From NCBI RefSeq assembly GCF_024400535.1, contig NZ_CP038800.1, positions 186,001 to 250,000 on the forward strand: a DNA stretch of 64,000 bases. Reading direction: 5' to 3'. The notes under the pieces are model-generated. The model was not told the origin of the DNA. It searched no databases and was given only the letters and a program-made list of their open reading frames with translations. Position 1 is the stretch's first letter, and the number at the start of each line of letters is the position of its first letter. Position numbers and translations under genes: made by a program. The DNA is from Treponema denticola. GTDB taxonomy: Bacteria > Spirochaetota > Spirochaetia > Treponematales > Treponemataceae. This document shows, one piece after another, positions 8,338 through 16,664 of the stretch.

Positions 8338-9300
8338 ATGAATTTCGATTTGTTTCAAATTAAAAATTTAACAAAAGAATATTCCAATTCTTTTTTATAT
8401 AAAAAAGATAAAACCATAGTTGCCGTGGATAATGTCAATTTAACTATAAAAGAAAATGAGACCTTCGGTTTGGTCGGGGAGTCCGGCTGCGGAAAATCCA
8501 CCCTCGGAAGAAATATTCTTATGATGGATAAACCTACAAGGGGTTCTATTTTTTACAAAGGTGAATAGTTAAACAATAAAAGTAAAAAACAGCTTTTACC
8601 ATTTAAGAAAAAAATGCAAATTATTTATCAGGATTCATATGCTTCTTTTAATCCAAAAAGAACAATCAAACAAATTATTGAAGAACCCTTAATTGTTTGT
8701 ACAAAACTATCGGAGTCTGAAAGAAAAGATATAATACATAGTCTTATTCGCAAAGTTGGATTAAATGAAAATTATTTAAAAAAATTACCGCATGAATTAT
8801 CGGGCGGACAAAAGCAAAGGGTAGGAATTGCAAGAGCCATAAGTATAAATCCTGAATTTATTGTTTGCGATGAACCTGTTTCCGCTTTGGATGTTTCAAT
8901 TCAAGGACAAGTTTTAAATATGCTAAAAGATTTAAAGAAAGAATATTCTTTAACCTATTTATTTATCGGACATGACCTGCCTGTTATTTATAATATGGCG
9001 GATCGGATTGCAGTTATGTTTAAGGGCAGAATTGTAGAGATAGGCGATACAAAAACCGTGTTTAATAATATGGCACATCCTTATACAAAAGATCTTTTTG
9101 CTGCAATACCTTCCATCAAAACAAAAAACAATGCTACAGAAATAGTAAAAACAAATGAGATTCCGGAGACTCAAAACTGCTGTTATTATTATAGCCGATG
9201 CCGTTTTCGTAAAGATATTTGCAGAAGCTCTAAGCCGGAACTAAAAGAGTTAACTGAAGGGTACTCGGCAGCATGTCATAATATCGGATTAAAACAGTAA
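8338..9300 (+). pseudogene. ABC importer ATPase, OppF/DppF type, interrupted by one in-frame TAG
   Basis: Bases 8338-8565 encode the N-terminus with Walker A G-E-S-G-C-G-K-S-T. A TAG follows at 8566-8568, and the same frame continues through 8569-9300. The continuation has the Q-loop (I-I-Y-Q-D), signature L-S-G-G-Q-K-Q-R, Walker B V-C-D-E-P-V-S-A-L-D and the C-terminal cysteine motif (C-C-Y-Y-Y-S-R-C, D-I-C). Without the stop the product would be about 320 residues, a full-length OppF homologue. No base is gained or lost, so this is a point nonsense mutation, a sequencing error or a readthrough site. An internal ATG at 8614 lacks a good ribosome site. The end overlaps the convergent gene by 25 bases. 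Confidence 0.8.
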
Positions 9301-10232
9301 ACCTCTCTTCCTTCCAATACTTGTTTTTCGGGTATGTCTTTTTGACAAATATCAAGCCCATATTTACATTTTCCGTAAAAGGGACATCCGAAAATATTTT
9401 TTTCTTTAACTGTAATTTGATCATCAGTTTCAACTGTTTTGTTAAAATCGATTTTTGGAACACTGCTCAATAAATATTGGGTATATGGATGTTTCGGATC
9501 ATTGTATATGTCTTCAACTTTGCCCAATTCACATATCATTCCTTCATACATAACACAAACTCTATCTGCAATATAACGTACCACACCAAGATTGTGAGAT
9601 ATAAATAAATAAGTTATTTTTCTGTTTTGTTTAAGATCTATAAGTAAGTTTAAAATTTGTGCCTGTATGGATACGTCCAGGCTGGAAGTAGGCTCATCAA
9701 GAATAATAAATTCCGGTTCGACAACCAAGCTTCTAGCTATACCGATTCTTTGTCTTTGCCCTCCGGACATATTTGCAGGATATTTATATAAATAATCATC
9801 ATTTAATCCTACCAATTCAAGTATTTTAGAAATATGCTTTACGGCATCCGGTTTTGAATTAATTGTCTTATATAAATTTATAGGCTCCAATAAAATATTT
9901 TTAATCTTCAACTTAGGATTTAACGATGAAAATGGGTCTTGAAAAACCATTTGAATTTTTTGCCGTATCTTGTATTTTTCTTTTTTACTTAATTTAAAAA
10001 GGTCATCTCCCTTAAAAAAAATTGTTCCAGAAGACGGCTCCACAGTTCCCAAAATTATTCTGCCCAATGTAGTTTTTCCTGAACCTGATTCTCCAACAAC
10101 AGCTAAAGATTCATTTTCATATATACTCAAGTCTATATTTTTTAATGCATCTACCTTATATACCTTTCCAAATATATTTTTATTAACATAGGTCTTTGAT
10201 AAATTTTTTATTGTAAATATTTCATCGTTCAA
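9276..10232 (-). CDS. ABC importer ATPase, OppF/DppF type (second importer)
   Basis: This 318-residue ATPase has Walker A G-E-S-G-S-G-K-T-T, signature M-S-G-G-Q-R-Q-R, Walker B I-I-L-D-E-P-T-S-S-L-D and a C-terminal C-P-F-Y-G-K-C plus D-I-C cysteine motif. It appears to start with TTG, overlapping the TGA of the upstream ATPase gene, with GGAG about 11 bases ahead; no in-frame ATG fits better. It is the last gene of the minus-strand importer operon and converges on the interrupted ATPase with overlapping 3' ends and no visible terminator between them. Confidence 0.9.
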   Translation of the reverse strand: MNDEIFTIKNLSKTYVNKNIFGKVYKVDALKNIDLSIYENESLAVVGESGSGKTTLGRIILGTVEPSSGTIFFKGDDLFKLSKKEKYKIRQKIQMVFQDPFSSLNPKLKIKNILLEPINLYKTINSKPDAVKHISKILELVGLNDDYLYKYPANMSGGQRQRIGIARSLVVEPEFIILDEPTSSLDVSIQAQILNLLIDLKQNRKITYLFISHNLGVVRYIADRVCVMYEGMICELGKVEDIYNDPKHPYTQYLLSSVPKIDFNKTVETDDQITVKEKNIFGCPFYGKCKYGLDICQKDIPEKQVLEGREVYCFNPIL

Positions 10233-11206
10233 TTTATATTATCTCCATTGGTATATTTTATGCATCTTACACGAGAACCATCATCAAGCGAACACAATGG
10301 TATTTGCTCTAACATACAAATATCCGATTTTTCATTACATCTAGGATAAAAAGCACACCCTCTTATTTTATCAGTTAATCTAGGAGCTGCTCCGTCTATA
10401 ACATAAAGCCTTTCAACTTTTTTACCTACCCTTGGAATAGCTTTTAATAGAGCTTTTGTATATGGATGTTTAGGAAGACTAAATATATCATGAACCCTTC
10501 CGCTTTCAACTATTTGCCCTGCATACATAACATATATGTAATCGCAAATTTCCGAAGCTAATGCAAGATCATGGGAAATTAATAATATCGAAGTATCATT
10601 TTTATCTCTTAACTTTTTCATTAAATTCAATATTTGTTTTTGAACTGTAACATCTAAAGCCGTTGTAGGTTCATCTGCAATTAAAAGTTTAGGTTTTAGT
10701 ATGGCAGCAATAGCTATCATTATTCTTTGGTTTATTCCGCCGGATAACTGATGAGGATAAGCGTGATATTTATCCTTTCCATCAGTCAAACCTATTTCAT
10801 CAAAGATACTTAAAATTTTTTCTTTTCTCTCTTGCCGAGATAAATCGGTATGGATCTTTAGAACTTCTTCTACTTGTTTTCCTGCTCTTATTAAAGGATT
10901 TAAAGCTCTAAACGGTTCTTGAAATATAATACTCAAGTCTTCGGCACGGATTTTATTTAAAGCTTTTTTTTTCAATTTAGTTAAATCGGTATTACCCAGA
11001 AAAATTTGTCCTTCTTCTTTTATATGCGGAGGCAGAAGTCTCGCGATTGAAAGAGCTGTCATGCTTTTCCCTGATCCAGATTCACCGGCTAAGCCTACAA
11101 TTTGTTTTTTATGTATAGACAAATTTAGATCATTTATCAGAATAAGCTCTCTTTTTTTTTCTAATATTTTTACAGAAAGATTTTTAACATCCAGTATTTT
11201 TTCCAT
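10229..11206 (-). CDS. ABC importer ATPase, OppD/DppD type (second importer)
   Basis: This 325-residue ATPase has Walker A G-E-S-G-S-G-K-S, signature L-S-G-G-I-N-Q-R, Walker B L-I-A-D-E-P-T-T-A-L-D and the C-terminal C-A-F-Y-P-R-C and D-I-C motif of oligopeptide-type ATPases. The gene sits three bases after the OppC-type permease stop and is coupled to the following ATPase by overlap. Its own ribosome site is weak, which suggests dependence on upstream translation. Confidence 0.92.
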   Translation of the reverse strand: MEKILDVKNLSVKILEKKRELILINDLNLSIHKKQIVGLAGESGSGKSMTALSIARLLPPHIKEEGQIFLGNTDLTKLKKKALNKIRAEDLSIIFQEPFRALNPLIRAGKQVEEVLKIHTDLSRQERKEKILSIFDEIGLTDGKDKYHAYPHQLSGGINQRIMIAIAAILKPKLLIADEPTTALDVTVQKQILNLMKKLRDKNDTSILLISHDLALASEICDYIYVMYAGQIVESGRVHDIFSLPKHPYTKALLKAIPRVGKKVERLYVIDGAAPRLTDKIRGCAFYPRCNEKSDICMLEQIPLCSLDDGSRVRCIKYTNGDNIN

Positions 11207-11209
11207 AAT

Positions 11210-12049
11210 TTATTTACCGATTTTAATATCAAAATATTTTCTAAGACTATCACCTAAAAAATTAAAACTCATTGCTATAACCAATAGTACAAATCCCGAT
11301 CCTAAAGATATCCAAGGAGCATCAAATAGATAATCTTTTCCTTTTTGTATCATAATCCCTAAACTTGTACTTGGAGGTTGGGCACCAAAGCCTAAAAAAC
11401 TTAAACCAGCCTCAGAAAGAATAGCAGAAGGAACACTCATAGTATATAGAACTATTAATGTTGGAAGTATGTTCGGCAAAATATGCCTTACCATTATGCT
11501 AAATGTTCCTGCTCCCATTGATTTTGCGGCTTCAATGTACAGGTTTTCTTTTAATGATATTGTTTCGGCCCTTACAACTCTTGCTATCGAAGCCCATCCG
11601 ACAAGTACTAAAGCCAAAAATAAATTAAATAAACTGGCCCCTAAATTATATACTATTGCCATAGCCAAAATCATAAAAGGAAAAGATAAGATAATATCAA
11701 CTATCCTCATTATTATGTTATCAGTCTTTTTACCGGCTAATCCCGAATACATTCCAATAAGAGCTCCTAATATTAAATTGATAGAGGTAGGGCCGAATCC
11801 CATCATCAAAGAAGTTCTTGTTCCAAATATAATACGTGAAAATATATCTCGGCTTAATTCATCTGTACCTAAAATGTGCGAAAAACTTGGCGCAGACAAA
11901 CTATTAGATAAATCTGCTTTATAAGGATCATAAGGCGCAAAAATGGGAGCAAATACAGCAGGTATTATAACCGCTAAAAGCAAAATAAAAGAAACAAATC
12001 CTATAGGTTCTTGTTTTATAAATCCTCTAATCAATTTTTTTTCTTCCAT
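11210..12049 (-). CDS. ABC importer permease, OppC/DppC type (second importer)
   Basis: This 279-residue membrane protein has an N-terminal helix, the H-I-L-G-T-D-E-L-S-R-D motif, five further helices and the EAA-like loop A-A-K-S-M-G-A-G-T followed by H-I-L-P-N-I-L-P. These are standard DppC features. It lies 12 bases after the OppB-type stop and is cotranscribed with it. Confidence 0.92.
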   Translation of the reverse strand: MEEKKLIRGFIKQEPIGFVSFILLLAVIIPAVFAPIFAPYDPYKADLSNSLSAPSFSHILGTDELSRDIFSRIIFGTRTSLMMGFGPTSINLILGALIGMYSGLAGKKTDNIIMRIVDIILSFPFMILAMAIVYNLGASLFNLFLALVLVGWASIARVVRAETISLKENLYIEAAKSMGAGTFSIMVRHILPNILPTLIVLYTMSVPSAILSEAGLSFLGFGAQPPSTSLGIMIQKGKDYLFDAPWISLGSGFVLLVIAMSFNFLGDSLRKYFDIKIGK

Positions 12050-12061
12050 AATAAATAAACC

Positions 12062-12982
12062 TTATTCATATCTTATCCGCGGATCAATAAAAGCACAAAT
12101 AATATCGGCTATCAAATTTCCTATAATTATCAAACTTGTAGATAGGATAATAGTACCCTGTAAGAGCGGCATATCTCTATTTGTTAAAGCCGATATGGAT
12201 AATGTTCCGATACCGGGTATAGCAAAAATACTTTCAGTAATTATAGCACCGCCTAAAAGACTTGTTACCTGTAAAAGCATTACTGTTATAACGGGCAAGA
12301 TGCAATTTTTCAACTCATGGAATATTATGATTTTAAATCCTGATTGTCCTTTACTTACAGCAGTTTTTATATAATCGTTAGACAAAACATTTATCATACC
12401 GGCTCTTATCAATCTTGTAATTTGTCCGATTAAGTACATACTCAAAACAAAGGCAGGAAGAATCATATGTTTAAAACTATAAAAACCGGAAATAGGCAAA
12501 AGGTTTAGTTTATAGGATATAAAATACTGTAAGGCCATACCTATAAAAAAAGAAGGTATTGAAATATTCACAATAGAAAAAAGAGAAATTATCTTATCAA
12601 TAAAGGAATCTTGTTTTAATGCAGCAATTATACCGCATGGTATGCCTATAAACCATGCTATAAAAATTGAGAATAATGTGAGCTTAGCAGTATTTGGAAA
12701 TACATCAAAAATTAGTTTTGAAACACTTTGATTCATTATTATAGATTTACCCATATCACCTCTAAGTAAACCTTTTATATATTTAAAAAATTTAATATGA
12801 GCAGGATCATTTAAATGTAGTTCTTTTGTAAGTCTTTCAACTACTTCAGGATTGATTTTTTCATCAAGTAAAACTGCAATAGGATTTCCGGGTATTAAAT
12901 TCATTAATACAAATGTCAATAAAATAATACCTAAAAGGATGGGAATTGTAAGCAAAATTCTTTTAAGAATATATTTTAACAT
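12062..12982 (-). CDS. ABC importer permease, OppB/DppB type (second importer)
   Basis: This 306-residue permease has the N-terminal helix, an L-T-K-E-L-H-L-N-D-P periplasmic step and G-L-L-R-G-D-M-G-K-S, both typical of DppB. The C-terminal part has the cytoplasmic loop A-V-S-K-G-Q-S-G-F-K and an A-I-P-G-I-G-T-L motif. AGAAGGTG precedes the ATG. A hairpin separates it from the substrate-binding gene upstream. Confidence 0.92.
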   Translation of the reverse strand: MLKYILKRILLTIPILLGIILLTFVLMNLIPGNPIAVLLDEKINPEVVERLTKELHLNDPAHIKFFKYIKGLLRGDMGKSIIMNQSVSKLIFDVFPNTAKLTLFSIFIAWFIGIPCGIIAALKQDSFIDKIISLFSIVNISIPSFFIGMALQYFISYKLNLLPISGFYSFKHMILPAFVLSMYLIGQITRLIRAGMINVLSNDYIKTAVSKGQSGFKIIIFHELKNCILPVITVMLLQVTSLLGGAIITESIFAIPGIGTLSISALTNRDMPLLQGTIILSTSLIIIGNLIADIICAFIDPRIRYE

Positions 12983-13004
12983 AGCACCTTCTATTGAAAT
13001 TTAA

Positions 13005-13031
13005 GACCAAGGTACAAAATGCACCTTGGTC
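13005..13031 (-). terminator. Hairpin between substrate-binding and permease genes (second importer)
   Basis: A 9 bp perfect stem (13005-13013 with 13023-13031) with a 9-base loop sits after the binding-protein stop and before the first permease gene. The following T run on the minus strand is poor, so it may act as an attenuator or an mRNA-stabilising hairpin. It occupies the same place as the hairpin at 5527 in the first importer. Confidence 0.55.
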
Positions 13032-13062
13032 ATTTAATGTTTTTGGTTAAGATATGATTATT

Positions 13063-14718
13063 TTACTTGTTATAGTGCGGATCAATTTTTACCTTCCGAG
13101 TAGCACCAGACAGCCAACCTTGCCATGAAAGCTCAAAATCTTTTAATCTTGGGCTGATTACCCACTGTCCTTTTGTTGCCCCCAGAGGGAAATATAAGGC
13201 CTGTGTTTGAGTTACTTCAATCTCCAATTTTTGAAACTTATTAATTCTTTCTTGCTGATCAACCAATAAATCGGCTTGCTTAATCTCATCGCTCAGCTTA
13301 ACTCTTTCTGCAGGGTAGCTATTTTTCTTGTTTTCCGGGATTACATAATCGCTGAAAAAATCGCCTAGATCAGGGGATCCTGCGGTAACAGGGCCTACAC
13401 TTAGAGCATATTCACCCGTATCGGATGTCTTAATATCCCAATAAGCACCCATATCTACATTTTTGATTGTTACCTGAATTCCGATATTTTTTAACATTGA
13501 CTGAATTGCTTCATTTATGGAGTGAGTATATCCGCTGGCTCCGTTTTGTAGAAGAACAAGCTCCAATCCGTTTTTATATCCGGCTTCTTCGAGCAAGTGC
13601 TTAGCTTCTTCAGGATTAAATTCAATTTTCGGCAAATTAGTTGTATATCCCGGTATCATTGGAGGAATACATCCGTTTATGATTGTTGCAGTTCCATTAA
13701 AGAAATTCTTATTTATTAAATCGCGGTCAATACCTCTTTGTATAGCCTTACGGACTCTTACATCTTTCATAGGCTCACAGTTTTCATTAAAAGCTAAATA
13801 GGTCATTCCCGGTCTATCATTTATGATCACATAGTCTTTCCACTCTTCGGAATTTACATAAGTATCATAAGCGGTTTTTGTATTGATATTTATAACATCC
13901 AACTCGCCTTTTTCAAACATCATACGGGATGTTGAGCTGTCAACATTTATTAAATATCTTATTCCGTCTATGTATGCTTTTTCACCGAAATAATTCTCAT
14001 TTCGTATTAAGTTAATCTCTTGATCCTGCTTCCAATCCTTAAATTTCATATATCCTGTTCCAACGGTATATTTAGGATCAAAACCGAATAAATCTTTTCC
14101 TTCTTCTACAGCTTTTCTATTGAATATAGAAGCAGGGGCATTTGTTAAGCTTGCAAGGAATGGAGCGTATTTTTCCTTTAATGTTAGTACAACAGTGTAA
14201 TCATCAATAACTTTTACTCCGCTTACATTTTTAGATTTTCCATCTAATTTATCTTCAGCTCCTTGAATTTGGGTAAATATCCAAGAATTTATTGCAGCTT
14301 CTTTAGGATCCATACATTTTTCGATAGTAAATAATACATCATCTGCTTTAAATTCTTCTCCATTATGAAATTTTACGCCTTTTCTTAGTTTAAAGGTGTA
14401 GTTTTTTCCATCCTCACTGATGTTCCAGCTTTCGGCCAAGCCCGGTATAATCTCTACAGAGCCGTTACCTGCGGGGATAGCTTCTACCAATCGCGAATAA
14501 ATTTGCAAGGGAATAAAGTAGTCGGCATTCGTTTTTTGTATATCCAAAGTCTTAGGATTTTGAAACAAAGTTGCTACTAAAACATTGCCATTCGGACTTC
14601 TATATGTGTCTTTTAGTCCATTTTTAGAATTTTGAGCATCTTGTTTAGTACAAGAACTCAATATCAATACAAAAAAAATTGATACAAAAATAGGTAAGTA
14701 GAATCGTTTAATTCTCAT
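13063..14718 (-). CDS. ABC importer substrate-binding lipoprotein, family 5 (second importer)
   Basis: This 551-residue protein starts with a basic N-terminus, a hydrophobic core and the lipobox L-S-S-C. It has the family 5 markers: L-A-E-S-W-N-I-S-E-D-G, F-K-L-R-K-G-V-K-F-H-N-G-E-E-F-K-A-D-D-V and F-N-E-N-C-E-P-M-K-D-V-R-V-R-K-A-I. I place the start at 14718, where AGGAGA stands about 8 bases upstream; an earlier in-frame ATG at 14748 would fall inside the promoter. The protein is diverged from the binding protein at 3948, so the two importers are paralogues and not a recent duplication. Ligand unknown, peptide-like or a metal chelate. Confidence 0.9.
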   Translation of the reverse strand: MRIKRFYLPIFVSIFFVLILSSCTKQDAQNSKNGLKDTYRSPNGNVLVATLFQNPKTLDIQKTNADYFIPLQIYSRLVEAIPAGNGSVEIIPGLAESWNISEDGKNYTFKLRKGVKFHNGEEFKADDVLFTIEKCMDPKEAAINSWIFTQIQGAEDKLDGKSKNVSGVKVIDDYTVVLTLKEKYAPFLASLTNAPASIFNRKAVEEGKDLFGFDPKYTVGTGYMKFKDWKQDQEINLIRNENYFGEKAYIDGIRYLINVDSSTSRMMFEKGELDVININTKTAYDTYVNSEEWKDYVIINDRPGMTYLAFNENCEPMKDVRVRKAIQRGIDRDLINKNFFNGTATIINGCIPPMIPGYTTNLPKIEFNPEEAKHLLEEAGYKNGLELVLLQNGASGYTHSINEAIQSMLKNIGIQVTIKNVDMGAYWDIKTSDTGEYALSVGPVTAGSPDLGDFFSDYVIPENKKNSYPAERVKLSDEIKQADLLVDQQERINKFQKLEIEVTQTQALYFPLGATKGQWVISPRLKDFELSWQGWLSGATRKVKIDPHYNK

Positions 14719-14738
14719 TTTAAATCTCCTGTCTCTTG

Positions 14739-14767
14739 TATCTAACATAAAAATATAAAATAGTCAA
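14739..14767 (-). promoter_or_regulatory. Promoter for the second importer operon
   Basis: Reading leftward: TTGACT (14762-14767), a 17-base spacer, TAGATA (14739-14744), and the start codon about 20 bases further. It is back to back with the promoter at 14809. Confidence 0.75.
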
Positions 14768-14808
14768 TATATTATGAAATTTCTCTATATATCTATTTTT
14801 TATATATA

Positions 14809-14837
14809 TTGACTCTTTTGCAATATCATAGTATCTT
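14809..14837 (+). promoter_or_regulatory. Promoter for the iron-type binding protein gene
   Basis: TTGACT (14809-14814), 17 bases, TATCTT (14832-14837). A GGAGGG ribosome site at 14859-14864 precedes the ATG at 14869. Confidence 0.75.
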
Positions 14838-14868
14838 GAACTATCTAATTATAATTTTGGAGGGCAAA

Positions 14869-15885
14869 ATGAAAAAAATTATTTTTGCTGCACTATTTTT
14901 ATTGCTTGCAAGCACCCTTGTGTTTGCAGCCGGTTCTTCCGAAAAAGAATCGAAGGATCTTTCGGGAAAAACATTGAATGTGGTTGCAACAAGTGCTTAC
15001 AAGGAACTCTTTGATGCATTTACGGCAAAGACAAATGTAAAAGTTGAATTTCTTTCGATGTCGAGCGGAGAAGTTTTAGCAAGAACAAGGGCAGAAGGAA
15101 AATCTATGGCCGATGTTTGGTTCGGAGGCGGACTTGATGCTTTTATGGCTGCAAAGACCGACGGACTTTTGGAAAACTATGTTTCTCCCAACGCAAAAGA
15201 TATTCCGGCTCGATATAAGGACCCTGACGGAGCTTGGATTGCAAAAGGAATTACCGTTGTAGGCTTTATCGGAAATAAGGATGTCTTAGCCGAGAAAAAA
15301 CTTCCCATGCCTAAAACATGGGCAGAGCTTGCCGGTCCCAAATATAAGGGAGAAGTTATTATGAGCGATCCTGCAATTTCAGGTACAAGCTATGGAGCAG
15401 TAAAAGGCCTGCTCGATCTTTTCGGTGAAGAAAAAGGCTGGGCTTATTGGGAAAAGTTAAACGCAAATATTCCTTTTTTGGGAAAGAGAGGAAAGGATCC
15501 GCAAGAAAAAACAGCTCAAGGCGAATTTGCAGTGGGCATTATTCCTGCCGACGGAAAGGCTTTTAAACTTGCCGACGATAAAAACTTAACTGTAGTATAT
15601 CCCGAAGACGGAATTCCGTGGGTGCCGGAAGGAACAGCTATCTTTAAATCATGTCCGAATCTTGATGCGGCAAAGGCTTTTATCGACTTTATGCTTACAA
15701 AAGAAGCTCAGGAAATTATCGCAAGGCTTGATGGAAAAGATTCCGCTCAAATTGTAAAGCCGGGCATTAAGGGGCTTTCATTAGGCTTGCCGAAAGATAA
15801 ACTTATAAAGGAAGATTTAAGCAGCTTTGGAAAAGACAGGCAAAGAATCTTAGATAAATTTGCTTCGTTAAGACCGAAAAACTAA
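14869..15885 (+). CDS. ABC importer substrate-binding protein, ferric iron type (FbpA/AfuA-like)
   Basis: This 338-residue exported protein has a signal peptide ending in V-F-A and a mature start A-G-S-S-E-K typical of treponemal binding proteins; there is no lipobox cysteine. The body follows the family 1 iron/thiamine/spermidine-type pattern: A-D-V-W-F-G-G-G-L-D-A-F, P-M-P-K-T-W-A-E-L, a S-D-P-A-I-S-G-T-S-Y-G stretch and the closing F-I-D-F-M-L-T-K-E-A-Q. Family resemblance and the permease/ATPase at 17174-19766 suggest a Fe(III)-type substrate, but thiamine, phosphonate or another ligand is possible. An earlier TTG at 14809 lies in the -35 box and is not the start. The gene has its own strong terminator. 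Confidence 0.85.
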   Translation: MKKIIFAALFLLLASTLVFAAGSSEKESKDLSGKTLNVVATSAYKELFDAFTAKTNVKVEFLSMSSGEVLARTRAEGKSMADVWFGGGLDAFMAAKTDGLLENYVSPNAKDIPARYKDPDGAWIAKGITVVGFIGNKDVLAEKKLPMPKTWAELAGPKYKGEVIMSDPAISGTSYGAVKGLLDLFGEEKGWAYWEKLNANIPFLGKRGKDPQEKTAQGEFAVGIIPADGKAFKLADDKNLTVVYPEDGIPWVPEGTAIFKSCPNLDAAKAFIDFMLTKEAQEIIARLDGKDSAQIVKPGIKGLSLGLPKDKLIKEDLSSFGKDRQRILDKFASLRPKN

Positions 15886-15893
15886 AACAAATG

Positions 15894-15935
15894 CTAATCA
15901 CCGGTTTAATATAAAAATCGGTGATTAGTTTTTTT
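15894..15935 (+). terminator. Strong intrinsic terminator after the binding protein gene
   Basis: A 10 bp perfect stem (15894-15903 with 15919-15928) is followed directly by a seven-T run. It isolates the binding protein gene from the permease gene 1.2 kb downstream. Confidence 0.92.
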
Positions 15936-16030
15936 ATAAAATACCTTTGTTCGATGCATTTATTTTGATTTCAGAATTTTTTATAATTCTTTTCAAGCTA
16001 TAGCCGTATTTTTACTTATTTTTATTTTAT

Positions 16031-16237
16031 TCATATTATTTTAGATACCAATTTATCTTTTGAACAAAATACGCAAGTACCCGTTTGCTTTTGTATTTTA
16101 TTTTGTATAGACAGCATTCTAGTAATGCTGTTTACTTGCTGCCTAGGAAAAACCTTACATTTTTCCGACAAGCAATCATCACAAATGCAAGACTCTTTTT
16201 TTAAAAAATTAATTATCCTATCTGAATTGGTCATCAT
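16031..16237 (-). CDS. Small cysteine-rich winged-helix-like protein
   Basis: This protein has 68 residues, or 67 if the second ATG at 16234 is used; that ATG is better spaced from an AAGGAGAG ribosome site. The N-terminal part (I-I-N-F-L-K, C-I-C-D-D-C-L, then P-R-Q-Q-V-N-S-I) resembles the small winged-helix domain with a CDDCL loop and a PRQQVN recognition segment that I know as a stand-alone protein or as a fused DNA-binding domain. A C-terminal C-V-F-C knuckle could complete a zinc site. A DNA-binding role is likely but unproven, and no target is evident. It lies alone on the minus strand between the binding protein and its permease. Confidence 0.7.
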   Translation of the reverse strand: MMTNSDRIINFLKKESCICDDCLSEKCKVFPRQQVNSITRMLSIQNKIQKQTGTCVFCSKDKLVSKII

Positions 16238-16310
16238 TTCTCTCCTTAGTTTGATATTATAATAAGGCTTTTAAAATCAGGAACATCTTTCAAAAGCCTT
16301 GCTTTAATTA

Positions 16311-16664
16311 TTATTTTTTCTTATACACTTCCCAGCCAGCTCCATTAGCGGTTATTATTTTATATACATAATACTCTTCTCCCGGTTTTTCTGGAGCCGT
16401 AAGCTTATACCATTTTTTTTCTTCTGCATGTGCTCTTTCTGCATATCTGAAAACTGCCATTCTTTCTTTAGATGTTACACCTAATTTCTCAATTTTATTC
16501 ATAGATGGAGCTTTCTCTAGCTCTACCATTTCCCAGTTTATAGATGTATCCTCTTTTCCAAAAAATGAATCTCTTAGAAATGAGACACAACCTGAAAATA
16601 AAATTGCAGAACATAGTAAAACAACAATTATACTAAGTGTTGAAGCCAATTTATTTTGTTTCAT
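16311..16664 (-). CDS. Hypothetical small lipoprotein
   Basis: This 117-residue protein has a classical lipoprotein signal (basic start, long hydrophobic core, lipobox L-F-S-G-C at about residues 22-26) and a mature region of about 90 mostly polar, lysine- and glutamate-rich residues with no domain I recognise. An AAGGAAGGA site precedes the ATG. Its stop is 74 bases from the small winged-helix gene on the same strand. Function unknown. Confidence 0.75.
   Translation of the reverse strand: MKQNKLASTLSIIVVLLCSAILFSGCVSFLRDSFFGKEDTSINWEMVELEKAPSMNKIEKLGVTSKERMAVFRYAERAHAEEKKWYKLTAPEKPGEEYYVYKIITANGAGWEVYKKK

Noticed and set aside
11469-12374. Plus-strand frames of 151 and 143 codons antisense to the permease genes
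   Set aside because: The minus-strand frames have full permease motifs; the antisense ones show biased composition and no family.
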